Below, one piece after another: positions 7,342-14,822 of a DNA stretch of 15,307 nt. The position numbers were made by a program, and so were the translations under genes. The notes beneath the pieces were generated by a model. It was not told the DNA's origin. It ran no database searches and was given only the letters and a program-made list of their open reading frames with translations. Source of the stretch: an uncultured Blautia sp. (GTDB lineage Bacteria > Bacillota > Clostridia > Lachnospirales > Lachnospiraceae); contig UQJE01000060.1 in the NCBI GenBank assembly GCA_900541345.1, positions 1 to 15,307 of the forward strand, written 5' to 3'. Numbering within the stretch: position 1 is the first letter of the stretch; each line of letters opens with the position of its first letter.

Positions 7342-9207
7342 TTATATTTCTTCTGTTTTCTCTTGTATTTCCAGAGGAGGCGCATTTAAGATCCGCATAA
7401 ATTCATCTCCCGTAATCGTTTCCTGTTCATACAGATATTTTGCAAGCTCATGAAGCTTTCCAATGTTATCCTGAAGAATCTGCAATGCTTTTTCATGCTG
7501 TCTTCGTACCAGCTCCACCACTTTTTTATCAAGAAGTGTCTGTGTCTCAAAAGAACAGCTCAGGGAAGAATCTCCTCCCAGGTACTGATTTCCCATACTT
7601 TCCATTGCCACCATATCAAACTCGTCGCTCATTCCGTACCTGGAAATCATTGCTCTTGCAATTTTTGTTGCCTGTTCAATATCGTTGGCAGCGCCTGTTG
7701 TTATAGAATGAAAAATCAGCTCCTCCGCAGCACGTCCACCTGTAAAAGTGGCGATTTTATTTTCCAGTTCCTCTCTGCTCATAAGGAAATGTTCTTTTTC
7801 ATCTACCTGCATTGTATAGCCGAGCGCTCCTGATGTACGGGGAATAATTGTAATCTTATGAACCGGCGCAGAATCTGTCTGTCTGGCAGCTACAAGCGCA
7901 TGGCCGATTTCATGGTAAGAAACAATCAGTTTTTCTTTGTTGGAAAGCACACGGTTTTTCTTTTGATAACCGGCAATGACAACCTCTATACTCTCCTCAA
8001 AATCCGCCTGTGTAGCAAATTTTCTTCCATCGCGCACAGCACGAAGAGCTGCTTCATTTACAATATTTGCAAGCTCTGCTCCGGAAGCGCCTGCCGCAGC
8101 TTTTGCAATAGAATCAAACTGTACCGTGTCAGCAATCTTTATTTTTTTTGCATGAACCTTTAAAATTTCTTCTCTTCCCTGAAGATCCGGAAGTTCTACC
8201 GGAATCCTTCTGTCAAAACGTCCCGGGCGAAGAAGCGCTGGGTCAAGGGAATCCGGACGGTTTGTAGCTGCCAGAATAACAACGCCTTTGGAACCGTCAA
8301 ATCCGTCCATCTCTGTAAGAAGCTGATTCAAAGTCTGCTCTCTCTCATCATTTCCGGAATATCCGCCACCATCTCGTTTCTTTCCAATGGTATCAATCTC
8401 GTCAATAAATACGATACAAGGTGCTTTTTCATTTGCCTGCTGAAACAGATCACGTACTTTAGCTGCACCCATTCCCACAAACATTTCAACAAACTCCGAA
8501 CCGGAAATAGAGAAAAACGGCACTTCCGCCTCACCTGCAACCGCTTTTGCAAGAAGAGTTTTACCTGTTCCAGGAGGTCCTACAAGAAGAGCACCTTTTG
8601 GCATAGAAGCTCCAATTTCTGTGTATTTCTGAGGATTGTGAAGATAATCTACAATCTCCGTGAGAAGCTCTTTTGCCTCGTCTTCTCCAGCTACATCTGC
8701 AAACTTAATACCTGTCGAAGATTTTACATAAACCTTGGCATTGCTTTTTCCAAAGGACATCATTCCTCCAGGTCCCCCGGATCCCATAGATTTCATCATT
8801 TTTTTACTAAGCCATCTTCCAAGAAGAATAAAAATCACAATAGGAATCACATATCCTGCGATCAGACTTAAAAAAATAGACTGCTTCTGTGGTGCAACTG
8901 CTTCCATTTTAGTTCCTGCTTCATAAAGACGTTCCACAAGATTCGGGTCTTCCATTTTTACTGTTTTGCAAACGGTATCTTTTCCATTTTTTCTTACTTC
9001 ATAATAAATGTAATCTTCTTGTACCTCTGCTTTTGATACATTTCCTCTCTCTACATTACTTAAAAATGTACTGTAATCTGTTTTCTCTACACTCCGTTCC
9101 TGAAGTGCAGGAAGAACAAGAAGATTGATAAGAAAAATCACAGCAATTGCAATAAAATAGTAAACGTACAACGGACGTTTTCCAGGCTTTTTATTATCAA
9201 TGTTCAT
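7342..9207 (-). CDS. ftsH: ATP-dependent zinc metalloprotease FtsH
   Basis: This 621-aa membrane-bound AAA+ protease degrades unfolded and selected regulatory proteins as a hexamer. Transmembrane helices lie at about 13-34 and 111-130, with the small extracytoplasmic FtsH domain between them (TDYSTFLSNVERG region). A Gly-rich linker (MGSGGPGGMM, 141-150) leads to the AAA domain: Walker A GPPGTGKT (210-217), pore-loop Phe243 in MFVGMG, Walker B IVFIDEID (265-272) and second region of homology ending RPGRFDR (327-333). The protease domain has zinc motif HEIGH (432-436) and third ligand Asp509 in GAANDIEQA. The motif has Ile in place of the usual Ala (HEAGH), but all catalytic residues are kept. 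The start is ATG at 9205-9207 after GGAGGAAAGGAT. It is a single-gene unit with its own terminator. Confidence 0.97.
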   Translation of the reverse strand: MNIDNKKPGKRPLYVYYFIAIAVIFLINLLVLPALQERSVEKTDYSTFLSNVERGNVSKAEVQEDYIYYEVRKNGKDTVCKTVKMEDPNLVERLYEAGTKMEAVAPQKQSIFLSLIAGYVIPIVIFILLGRWLSKKMMKSMGSGGPGGMMSFGKSNAKVYVKSSTGIKFADVAGEDEAKELLTEIVDYLHNPQKYTEIGASMPKGALLVGPPGTGKTLLAKAVAGEAEVPFFSISGSEFVEMFVGMGAAKVRDLFQQANEKAPCIVFIDEIDTIGKKRDGGGYSGNDEREQTLNQLLTEMDGFDGSKGVVILAATNRPDSLDPALLRPGRFDRRIPVELPDLQGREEILKVHAKKIKIADTVQFDSIAKAAAGASGAELANIVNEAALRAVRDGRKFATQADFEESIEVVIAGYQKKNRVLSNKEKLIVSYHEIGHALVAARQTDSAPVHKITIIPRTSGALGYTMQVDEKEHFLMSREELENKIATFTGGRAAEELIFHSITTGAANDIEQATKIARAMISRYGMSDEFDMVAMESMGNQYLGGDSSLSCSFETQTLLDKKVVELVRRQHEKALQILQDNIGKLHELAKYLYEQETITGDEFMRILNAPPLEIQEKTEEI

Positions 9208-9264
9208 ATCCTTTCCTCCATATCCTCACTGAAAAAATGAGAATCCCAGTGATTAGTGTAGTAT

Positions 9265-9293
9265 ACAATACCACCATTTCCTCTTTATTTCAA
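9265..9293 (-). promoter_or_regulatory. Candidate promoter for ftsH
   Basis: TTGAAA (plus-strand TTTCAA at 9288-9293) and TATTGT (plus-strand ACAATA at 9265-9270) are separated by 17 bases, giving a leader of roughly 50 bases. The -10 is only a 4/6 match and an overlapping TATACT is possible, so the exact start point is uncertain. I see no CtsR- or HrcA-type operator near it. Confidence 0.45.
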
Positions 9294-9361
9294 TTCCAAT
9301 TCACAGATTTCACAAATATTTTAGAAATTACACTAATATTAACAAAAAAACCAAAAATAGC

Positions 9362-9390
9362 TTGTCAAAAACATAATTATATGATATAGT
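9362..9390 (+). promoter_or_regulatory. Promoter of tRNA-Leu
   Basis: TTGTCA (9362-9367), a 17-base spacer and TATAGT (9385-9390) each match the sigma-A consensus at 5/6 and end 16 bases before the tRNA. The -35 box read on the opposite strand is TTGACA, but I see no good -10 at the right distance on that strand. Confidence 0.75.
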
Positions 9391-9406
9391 AATTACTGTT
9401 CTAAAT

Positions 9407-9489
9407 GCCGGCATGTCGGAATGGCAGACGAGGCAGACTCAAAATCTGTTGTGGGCAACCACGTGTGGGTTCAAGTCCCACTGCCGGCA
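9407..9489 (+). tRNA. tRNA-Leu (anticodon CAA)
   Basis: An 83-nt class II tRNA. The acceptor stem GCCGGCA (9407-9413) pairs with TGCCGGC (9482-9488), with A at 9489 as discriminator. The D arm is TCG...CGA, the anticodon stem GCAGA/TCTGT, and the loop CTCAAAA with anticodon CAA at 9440-9442, reading UUG. A long variable arm (around TGTGGGCAACCACG) and T arm GTGGG-TTCAAGT-CCCAC complete the cloverleaf. The 3' CCA is not encoded. It is a solitary tRNA gene with its own promoter and terminator. Confidence 0.97.
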
Positions 9490-9495
9490 GTACCT

Positions 9496-9540
9496 AAAAT
9501 GCGCTGAAGCTCTTGTGTTTAATGAGTTTTGGCGTTTTTT
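9496..9540 (+). terminator. Terminator of tRNA-Leu
   Basis: AAAATGC (9496-9502) pairs with GCGTTTT (9532-9538), with an inner stem AAGCTC/GAGTTT, and ends in a run of six T (9535-9540). It starts seven bases after the mature tRNA 3' end. Confidence 0.8.
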
Positions 9541-9632
9541 ATATTCCAAAACTTTTGATTACCTCTTATAAAATCATCAAATTGTCCCAGAAGCCTTTTT
9601 AAGAATCTTTGTTTTTTCTTCCATATTTTTTT

Positions 9633-9676
9633 AAAACGCAGATATAGGAAGTCACTACTTCTTATATCTGCGTTTT
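9633..9676. terminator. Long-stem bidirectional terminator after the lysA operon
   Basis: AAAACGCAGATATA (9633-9646) and TATATCTGCGTTTT (9663-9676) are perfect complements. After one G/T position, GAAGT/ACTTC extends the stem to about 20 bp around a CACT loop. It lies 17 bases after the decarboxylase stop, and both strands end in T-runs. It ends the minus-strand operon and blocks read-through from the tRNA side. Confidence 0.88.
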
Positions 9677-9693
9677 TATCTGCACTTCATTTT

Positions 9694-10977
9694 TTATTTC
9701 TCTGCATCTTCCAAAAGCTTTTCATAAACAGGAAAACAGTCAAATGTTGCAAAGTAATCCTTCGGTGTCTCTGCACGACGAATCAACTGGAAACTTCCGT
9801 CTTCTTTCAGAAGAATTTCCGCTGATTTCAACTTGCCGTTATAATTATATCCCATAGCAAACCCATGAGCTCCTGTATCGTGAATTACAAGCAAATCGCC
9901 TTTATCAATTTTAGGAAGGTATCGGTCAATAGCAAATTTATCATTATTCTCGCAAAGAGAACCTGTTATATCGTAAAGATGGTCACAAGGCAGCTTCTCT
10001 TTTCCCATTACTGTAATATGATGGTATGCCCCATACATAGCAGGGCGCATAAGATTTACTGCACATGCATCTACTCCAATGTATTCTTTATGTGTATGCT
10101 TTTCATGAATTGCTTTTGTCACAAGACATCCATATGGTCCCATCATAAAACGACCAAGCTCTGTGTAAATGGAAACCTCTCCCATTCCGGCCGGGACAAG
10201 AACTTCCTCATAAGCTCTTCTTACACCTTCGCCAATTGCACGAATATCGTTTGGCGTCTGATCCGGACTATAAGGAATACCGATTCCACCGGAAAGATTA
10301 ATAAAGGAAACATTTGCCCCTGTCTCTTTCTGAAGTTTTACAGCCAATTCAAAAAGCTGTCTTGCAAGAAGAGGATAATACTCATTTGTTACTGTATTGC
10401 TTGCAAGAAATGCATGGATTCCGAATTCTTCTGCTCCCTTTTCTTTCAAAATACGAAATGCATCAAAAATCTGCTCTGTTGTCATACCATATTTGGAATC
10501 TCCGGGATTATCCATAATATCATTGCTGATTTTGAAAATTCCACCCGGATTATAGCGGCAGCTTATTGTCTTCGGGATTTTTCCCACTGCTCTCTCTACA
10601 CTCTCAATATGAGTAATGTCGTCCAAATTGATAATTCCGCCAATCTCATCTGCGTATTTAAATTCTTCTTCTGGAGTATCATTGGAGGAAAACATAATAT
10701 CTCCCTCCTTACAGCCGATGGCTTTTGCCATCATAAGCTCTGTCATGGAAGAACAGTCACAGCCACAGCCATATTCCTGAAGAATCTGAATAAGGTATGG
10801 ATTCGGAGTTGCCTTCACTGCAAAGAACTCTTTAAACCCCTTGTTCCAGGAAAATGCTTCTTTTAATGCCCTGGCATTTTCCCGAATCCCTTTTTCGTCA
10901 TAAAGATGAAAAGGAGTTGGATATTCCTTTTCAATCTCTTTTAATTTTTCTAATGTCACAAACGGTTTTTTCTTCAT
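9694..10977 (-). CDS. lysA: Diaminopimelate decarboxylase-like PLP enzyme
   Basis: This 427-aa fold-III (alanine racemase-type) PLP decarboxylase is expected to convert meso-diaminopimelate to lysine and CO2 in the cytoplasm. The PLP lysine is Lys55 in FFAVKATPNP. The barrel also shows His188 in GIHAF, the phosphate-binding Gly loop SGGIG (229-233) and MRPAMYGAYH (310-319), a strong diaminopimelate decarboxylase signature. Three sites differ from textbook enzymes: ELGR (273-276) for EPGR, CENND (342-346) for CESGD, and DTGAHG (367-372) for GAYG. The active-site Cys342 is kept. These changes suggest a divergent clade rather than decay. ATG at 10975-10977 follows GAGGAGA. It lies 19 bases after pyruvate kinase and is the last gene of its operon. 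A related carboxy-amino-acid decarboxylase is possible but less likely. Confidence 0.88.
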   Translation of the reverse strand: MKKKPFVTLEKLKEIEKEYPTPFHLYDEKGIRENARALKEAFSWNKGFKEFFAVKATPNPYLIQILQEYGCGCDCSSMTELMMAKAIGCKEGDIMFSSNDTPEEEFKYADEIGGIINLDDITHIESVERAVGKIPKTISCRYNPGGIFKISNDIMDNPGDSKYGMTTEQIFDAFRILKEKGAEEFGIHAFLASNTVTNEYYPLLARQLFELAVKLQKETGANVSFINLSGGIGIPYSPDQTPNDIRAIGEGVRRAYEEVLVPAGMGEVSIYTELGRFMMGPYGCLVTKAIHEKHTHKEYIGVDACAVNLMRPAMYGAYHHITVMGKEKLPCDHLYDITGSLCENNDKFAIDRYLPKIDKGDLLVIHDTGAHGFAMGYNYNGKLKSAEILLKEDGSFQLIRRAETPKDYFATFDCFPVYEKLLEDAEK

Positions 10978-10996
10978 GATATTCTCCTCGTATGTC

Positions 10997-12433
10997 TTAC
11001 TTTGCCTCGATGATATGCATCATATTTGTGGCAGCACCCTCTCCTGTCCGCATATTTGTCGCCGGATCACCAGCTGTAAATACAACAAGATCTCCTTTCC
11101 GAATCATTCTTCTGCGGCGAACCACATTCATTGCCTGTAAAATAATATGCTCTGTGGAGTCCTTTTCGTATCCTTTTAAAGGAATAACACCCCAGGCAAG
11201 CTGCAGTCTGTGCATTACTGTATCATTCGGTGTAATGGCATAAATAGGCACTTCCGGACGGAAATTTGAAATCATAAAAGCTGTCTTTCCTCCCATAGTA
11301 GGAGTAATAATTGCTTTCGCGCCGAGATCTGTAGCGGTTCTGACTGCCGCAAGTCCAACAGCACTGGAGACTTTCCCGTCACAGTACATACTTCTATTGC
11401 TGGCATGAATCTTATTGTCTACATGCGGTTCTGTTGTTTCCGCAATCTCTACCATCATTTTAAGCGCTGCCAGAGGATATTTTCCTGCAGCTGTTTCTCC
11501 TGACAGCATAACTGCATCCGTGCCATCATAAATTGCGTTAGCCACATCTGCAACTTCCGCACGTGTGGGGCGGGGATTTCTTATCATAGAATCTAACATC
11601 TGAGTCGCTGTGATAACAGGCAAATAATTATCGTTACATTTCTGAATGATCATTTTCTGAATATACGGAACCTGACTTGCAGGAATTTCTACTCCCAGAT
11701 CTCCTCTGGCAACCATAATCCCATCTGATACGGCAATAATTTCATCTATGTTTTCCACGCCTTCTGCATTTTCAATTTTGGCAATAATACCAATATCACT
11801 GCCCCCGTTTTCATCAAGAAGCTGACGAATTTCCTTGATTGCCTTTGCATTTCGGACAAAAGAGGCCGCAATATAATCAAACTCCTGAGAAATTCCAAAA
11901 AGAATATCTCTTTTGTCCTGCTCCGTAATACCCGGAAGTTTTACTTTTACATAGGGCACATTTACGCCTTTTCGTTCCCCAAGCTCACCGCCATTTAAAA
12001 CACGACAGAAAATATCACCATTTTTAATATTCTCAATCTCCAGTTCAATCAGTCCATCGTCAATAAGGATTTTTCCACCCTTTTTTACGTCTTTATAAAG
12101 GGTGTCATATGTAATGGCAACCTTATGCTCATCACCTATATAATCCCCTGTTGTAAGAACGAATTCATTTCCGGCCTCCAGGTGCACCTTTTTTCCATCC
12201 TTTAAAAGCCCGGTACGGATTTCCGGACCCTTTGTATCAAGAAGCATAGCAACGGGAAGATTTAATTCCTCCCTTAAATTTTTAATCATATCTACACGTG
12301 CAGCGTGTTCTTCATGACTGCCATGCGAAAAATTAAAACGGGCAATATCCATTCCAGCCCGCATTAAAGACCGAAGGATTGTTTTTTTATTTGTAGCCGG
12401 TCCCAAAGTACAGATGATTTTCGTTCTTTTCAT
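10997..12433 (-). CDS. pyk: Pyruvate kinase
   Basis: This is the terminal glycolytic enzyme, making pyruvate and ATP from phosphoenolpyruvate and ADP. At 478 aa it has the A, B and C domains but lacks the extra C-terminal PEP-utilising domain found in Bacillus-type enzymes. Visible motifs are the N-terminal TKIICTLGPA, ARFNFSHG (31-38), LLDTKGPEIRTG (64-75), catalytic Lys219 in IIAKIENAEG with Glu221, RGDLG (243-247, Asp245 for Mg2+), and ITATQML (274-280) followed by PTRAEVADVANA. The ATG at 12431-12433 has GGGAGA upstream. It begins 13 bases after the rhomboid-like gene stop, so it belongs to the corA operon. Pairing with a CorA-type Mg2+ transporter is apt because the enzyme needs Mg2+, though that link is inference. 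Confidence 0.98.
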   Translation of the reverse strand: MKRTKIICTLGPATNKKTILRSLMRAGMDIARFNFSHGSHEEHAARVDMIKNLREELNLPVAMLLDTKGPEIRTGLLKDGKKVHLEAGNEFVLTTGDYIGDEHKVAITYDTLYKDVKKGGKILIDDGLIELEIENIKNGDIFCRVLNGGELGERKGVNVPYVKVKLPGITEQDKRDILFGISQEFDYIAASFVRNAKAIKEIRQLLDENGGSDIGIIAKIENAEGVENIDEIIAVSDGIMVARGDLGVEIPASQVPYIQKMIIQKCNDNYLPVITATQMLDSMIRNPRPTRAEVADVANAIYDGTDAVMLSGETAAGKYPLAALKMMVEIAETTEPHVDNKIHASNRSMYCDGKVSSAVGLAAVRTATDLGAKAIITPTMGGKTAFMISNFRPEVPIYAITPNDTVMHRLQLAWGVIPLKGYEKDSTEHIILQAMNVVRRRRMIRKGDLVVFTAGDPATNMRTGEGAATNMMHIIEAK

Positions 12434-12446
12434 TGTTGTTCTCCCT

Positions 12447-13310
12447 TTATTTTACGTGCGTATGTGTAAAAAGATGATCCTGACAGTATTCGTAGTTTCC
12501 ATTACATTTGGAACAGAAACGAAACTCCAGATCAGGATTGTCAAGCTCCGTACGCCCACAGATTGCACATTTATGCTTTGCAACACTGCCTGTAGACGGA
12601 TTTACGCGGCTTCCCGCCATTGCTTTTTTAAATTCCTGTTTTCTTTTGACTTCTTTCGGATTATAACGGCTCATATCCCTTGTTCCCAGAAAGAAAATAA
12701 TAAAGTTCAGTAGCGATGCCACAATCGGCACAGCCATAAACCAAGCTCCTACTCTTACGTATTTAAAAATATCGTACACAACAATCACTGCGTACAGGAT
12801 TGCCATCCACTTCATTTTAATTGGAATGATAAACCATAAAAGTACTTCCATGTCCGGATAGGACAGGGCAAATGCCAGAAAAATGGAAAGACTGATATAA
12901 TATGTGGAAAAAATTACTGTTCCAAGCCCCGTGAGTGCTCCGCCTGTTAAAAAATACAGAAGAAATGCACCAATCACTGTAAATACCATTCCCGAAAAAA
13001 TATAAAGCGTGTATCGGAACGCTCCCCAGGAACGCTCCAGAGCATTTCCAATCGGATAGTAAAAGAAAAGAATGGCTATAGCAAAGAAAAGAATATTTCC
13101 GCCGCCGCCCGGAGGAGAAATGATCCAGGTCACAAGACGCCATATCTGTCCTCTTAAAATAAGCGCCGGTTCCAGGCTTAACATGGACATAATCCTCGGA
13201 TTAAACATCTGCAGAATATATCCCAGCACATAGCAGCCGATTATATACATGGTAAGATTGGAAATACCATATTTCCTATATTTTCGTTCCAATTTATCTA
13301 TAAATCTCAT
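12447..13310 (-). CDS. Rhomboid-like membrane protein with C-terminal zinc ribbon, probably non-proteolytic
   Basis: This 287-aa protein has about six hydrophobic segments between residues 18 and 208, then a basic linker and a Cys/His-rich tail. The membrane part has rhomboid-family landmarks: GQIWRLVTW (54-62) and GNALERSWG (88-96). The catalytic GxSG serine motif is absent where TM4 would be (LTGLGTVIFSTYYISLS), and no histidine occurs in the last helix, so protease activity is unlikely. The tail has Cys248-x2-Cys251 and Cys266-x2-Cys269, a zinc ribbon, plus Cys276, His279 and His283-x-His285, possibly a second metal site. AAAGGAG precedes ATG at 13308-13310. It lies between a corA-like gene and pyk in one operon. 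The function is unknown; a membrane scaffold or substrate-binding role is inferred. Confidence 0.82.
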   Translation of the reverse strand: MRFIDKLERKYRKYGISNLTMYIIGCYVLGYILQMFNPRIMSMLSLEPALILRGQIWRLVTWIISPPGGGGNILFFAIAILFFYYPIGNALERSWGAFRYTLYIFSGMVFTVIGAFLLYFLTGGALTGLGTVIFSTYYISLSIFLAFALSYPDMEVLLWFIIPIKMKWMAILYAVIVVYDIFKYVRVGAWFMAVPIVASLLNFIIFFLGTRDMSRYNPKEVKRKQEFKKAMAGSRVNPSTGSVAKHKCAICGRTELDNPDLEFRFCSKCNGNYEYCQDHLFTHTHVK

Positions 13311-13352
13311 ATAACTCCTTTACTACTCTCTCTTTTCATGCAGCATATAATA

Positions 13353-14294
13353 TCAGAAAAATTTCTTTTTGGAAAGAATCAGCGCTGCAATAATGCTGAT
13401 TGCCACTGAAAACAGAATAATGATAAGAAATCCCCAGGGATTGTCCGCAAAAGGCATTCCTGCTGAATTCACATTCATACCGTAGGCACTGAACACAATA
13501 GTAGGAATGCTCATAACAATTGTAATAATAGCCAGCACCTTCATGACAATATTTAAGTTATTAGAAATAACAGAAGCAAATGCGTCCATCATACCACTTA
13601 AAATTCCACTGTAAATATTTGCCATCTCGATCGCCTGCTTATTCTCAATAATGACATCTTCCAGAAGTTCTGTATCCTCAGGATACTTTTTGATGGATTC
13701 CACCTTCAGAAGCTTTTCCAAAACCACTTCGTTAGATCTGAGCGATGTGGTAAAATACACCAGAGATTTTTCCAGTTCCAGAAGCTCAATCAGTTCCTGA
13801 TTTCTTGTAGAAAGATGCAGTTTTTCTTCTACCTGTGCACTCTTTTTGTCAATAATACGCAAATAACGAAGGTACATACTTGCATTCCTGTACAGAATCT
13901 GAAGGATAAAACGCGTTTTCATATACGTGAAAAAATTGCGGACACGTCCTTCCATAAATCTTGTTAAAACCTGAGTATCTTCCAGACAGATGGTAAAAAT
14001 CATCTTATCTGTAATAATAATGCCCAGAGGAATGGTTCCATACCAGTCTTTTTCATTACGCTCCTCAATCATGGGGACGTCCACAAGAATCAGCGTATAA
14101 TTATCTTCTACCTCGATACGTGAACGCTCTTCCTCATCCAAGGGGGCACGCAAATCGTCGACCTCTATCTCAAATTGTTCCGAAATTTCAAATATTTCTG
14201 TTGCTGTAGGATTCGTCAATGCAATCCAGCAGCCGTCCTGCGCTTCCTGAATCTGATGGATAGAGCCGTCTATCGTCTTAAAAATCCTTACCAC
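13353..14294 (-). CDS. CorA-family magnesium transporter
   Basis: This 313-aa CorA/MIT-family channel imports Mg2+ (or a related divalent cation) as a pentamer. The large N-terminal cytoplasmic domain (1-245) has the long acidic and coiled segments typical of the family, including the stalk helix ending near residue 250. TM1 is about 251-270 and ends in the signature YGMN (271-274); TM2 is about 288-307 and the tail is basic (KKKFF). The start is GTG at 14292-14294: an in-frame TAA sits one codon upstream (TAA-ATC-GTG), no ATG occurs nearby downstream, and AAGGGAAG lies about nine bases upstream. It is the first gene of a four-gene operon behind a perfect promoter. Closest relatives may transport Co2+ or Ni2+; the sequence does not settle this. 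Confidence 0.93.
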   Translation of the reverse strand: MVRIFKTIDGSIHQIQEAQDGCWIALTNPTATEIFEISEQFEIEVDDLRAPLDEEERSRIEVEDNYTLILVDVPMIEERNEKDWYGTIPLGIIITDKMIFTICLEDTQVLTRFMEGRVRNFFTYMKTRFILQILYRNASMYLRYLRIIDKKSAQVEEKLHLSTRNQELIELLELEKSLVYFTTSLRSNEVVLEKLLKVESIKKYPEDTELLEDVIIENKQAIEMANIYSGILSGMMDAFASVISNNLNIVMKVLAIITIVMSIPTIVFSAYGMNVNSAGMPFADNPWGFLIIILFSVAISIIAALILSKKKFF

Positions 14295-14365
14295 GATTTA
14301 CACTTCCCTTCTTTTTAATTTTCTGTATTTTCCTTCCTGTTTAAAGAAGGCAAAACACAGTTTCC

Positions 14366-14394
14366 ATTATAGATTGTAAGAGAATTTTTGTCAA
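14366..14394 (-). promoter_or_regulatory. Consensus sigma-A promoter of the corA-pyk-lysA operon
   Basis: Read on the minus strand, TTGACA (plus-strand TGTCAA at 14389-14394) and TATAAT (plus-strand ATTATA at 14366-14371) are both perfect and 17 bases apart. The leader is about 65 bases and can form a weak CCTTC/GAAGG hairpin. High constitutive expression suits a unit containing pyruvate kinase. Confidence 0.88.
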
Positions 14395-14474
14395 TTCCAA
14401 TGGTTCCGGCTTTACAAACTTTTTACAATACATGCGATAAAAGTGTTGATTTTACAGGTGTTTGCAAATTGCAC

Positions 14475-14496
14475 TGTGACTAATGTGTGACTAATC
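14475..14496. repeat. Tandem 11-nt repeat TGTGACTAATG/C
   Basis: TGTGACTAATG (14475-14485) is followed directly by TGTGACTAATC (14486-14496), identical at 10 of 11 positions. Closely spaced repeats of this kind are often binding sites for a recombinase or regulator; which applies here is unknown. Confidence 0.6.
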
Positions 14497-14521
14497 AGAT
14501 TTTTAACACATTTAATAAGAT

Positions 14522-14572
14522 GATACAATATTTCAATTCCCCAGGGCATTATAGCTTTGGGGAATTACTTTC
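14522..14572 (+). terminator. Hairpin element 1 with flanks GATACAATATT and TTACTT
   Basis: The flank GATACAATATT (14522-14532) is followed by TCAA and a stem AATTCCCCA/TGGGGAATT around a 13- to 14-base loop. The end TTACTT follows the stem. It is not preceded by an intact gene on the plus strand. The same flanks surround a different stem at 15121-15166, so this may be a leftover terminator of a lost gene or the edge of a mobile unit. Confidence 0.5.
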
Positions 14573-14591
14573 CTTTCCACTCATCTTTCTC

Positions 14592-14620
14592 TTGACTACC
14601 ACGCTATAGCGTGGTATAAT
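14592..14620 (+). promoter_or_regulatory. Promoter with a palindromic operator filling its spacer
   Basis: TTGACT (14592-14597) and TATAAT (14615-14620) are 17 bases apart. A perfect 20-bp palindrome, TACCACGCTATAGCGTGGTA (14597-14616), spans the whole spacer and touches both boxes. A dimeric repressor bound here would block RNA polymerase directly. The obvious candidate is the XRE protein encoded downstream (14927-15118), giving autoregulation. Confidence 0.88.
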
Positions 14621-14648
14621 TAAATCATAGAAAGGAGGTGTGAAGGAA

Positions 14649-14762
14649 ATGGAGAAGAAAATAAAAGAGCTGAGAAAAGTGATTACCGCACTTACTCAGC
14701 TCGCATTAGAAATCGGAACTCTCTTAGCCGTCATTAAGATGGTGATCGAAAGTCTCCGATAA
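14649..14762 (+). CDS. 37-aa peptide of unknown function
   Basis: This short ORF has an excellent context: AAAGGAGG at 14631-14638, ATG ten bases later, and the palindromic promoter directly upstream. The peptide starts MEKKIKELRK, a charged helix, and continues into a hydrophobic stretch (ITALTQLALEIGTLLAVIKMVIESL, residues 12-36). It reads as one amphipathic to hydrophobic helix that could lie on or in the membrane or pair as a coiled coil. No named family is recognised. It heads the XRE module and ends just before a GC-rich hairpin. Short membrane peptides next to XRE genes suggest a toxin-like, signalling or leader function, but nothing in the sequence proves one. Confidence 0.7.
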   Translation: MEKKIKELRKVITALTQLALEIGTLLAVIKMVIESLR

Positions 14763-14768
14763 AACCCC

Positions 14769-14786
14769 GGGGAGGGAAACCTCCCC
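14769..14786 (+). terminator. GC-rich hairpin after the 37-aa ORF
   Basis: GGGGAGG (14769-14775), a GAAA tetraloop and CCTCCCC (14780-14786) form a 7-bp all-strong stem. The GAAA tetraloop adds stability. It lacks a T-run (AACCAAAATA follows), so it is better read as a partial attenuator or mRNA-protecting structure between the 37-aa peptide and the downstream genes than as a full terminator. Confidence 0.6.
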
Positions 14787-14822
14787 AACCAAAATATAAC
14801 ACATTCCCATTTCCTGTGCAAT

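Larger units (their letters stand above)
14400..14591. other. Intergenic stretch between the corA promoter and the XRE module
   Basis: I find no coding sequence with a ribosome site here. It is AT-rich. It contains a tandem 11-nt repeat (14475-14496) and a hairpin with conserved flanks (14522-14572), listed separately, and TTTACAA-like words near 14411-14430. It looks like a junction between core chromosome and an accessory segment, but no integrase gene is visible. Confidence 0.5.

Noticed and set aside
9253..9338. ATTAGTGT/ACACTAAT words about 75 bases apart upstream of ftsH
   Set aside because: Short, AT-rich and widely spaced; no known operator matches, so chance is the simplest reading.
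9407..9489. tRNA-Leu as an attachment site for a mobile element
   Set aside because: No repeated 3' tRNA end, integrase or foreign gene is seen beside it; both neighbours are core genes.
9865..10866. 333-aa plus-strand open frame opposite the decarboxylase
   Set aside because: It lies wholly antisense to a clear lysA-type gene, has a Cys/Ile/Lys-rich random composition, no ribosome site and no domain. It is a shadow of the codon usage of the real gene.
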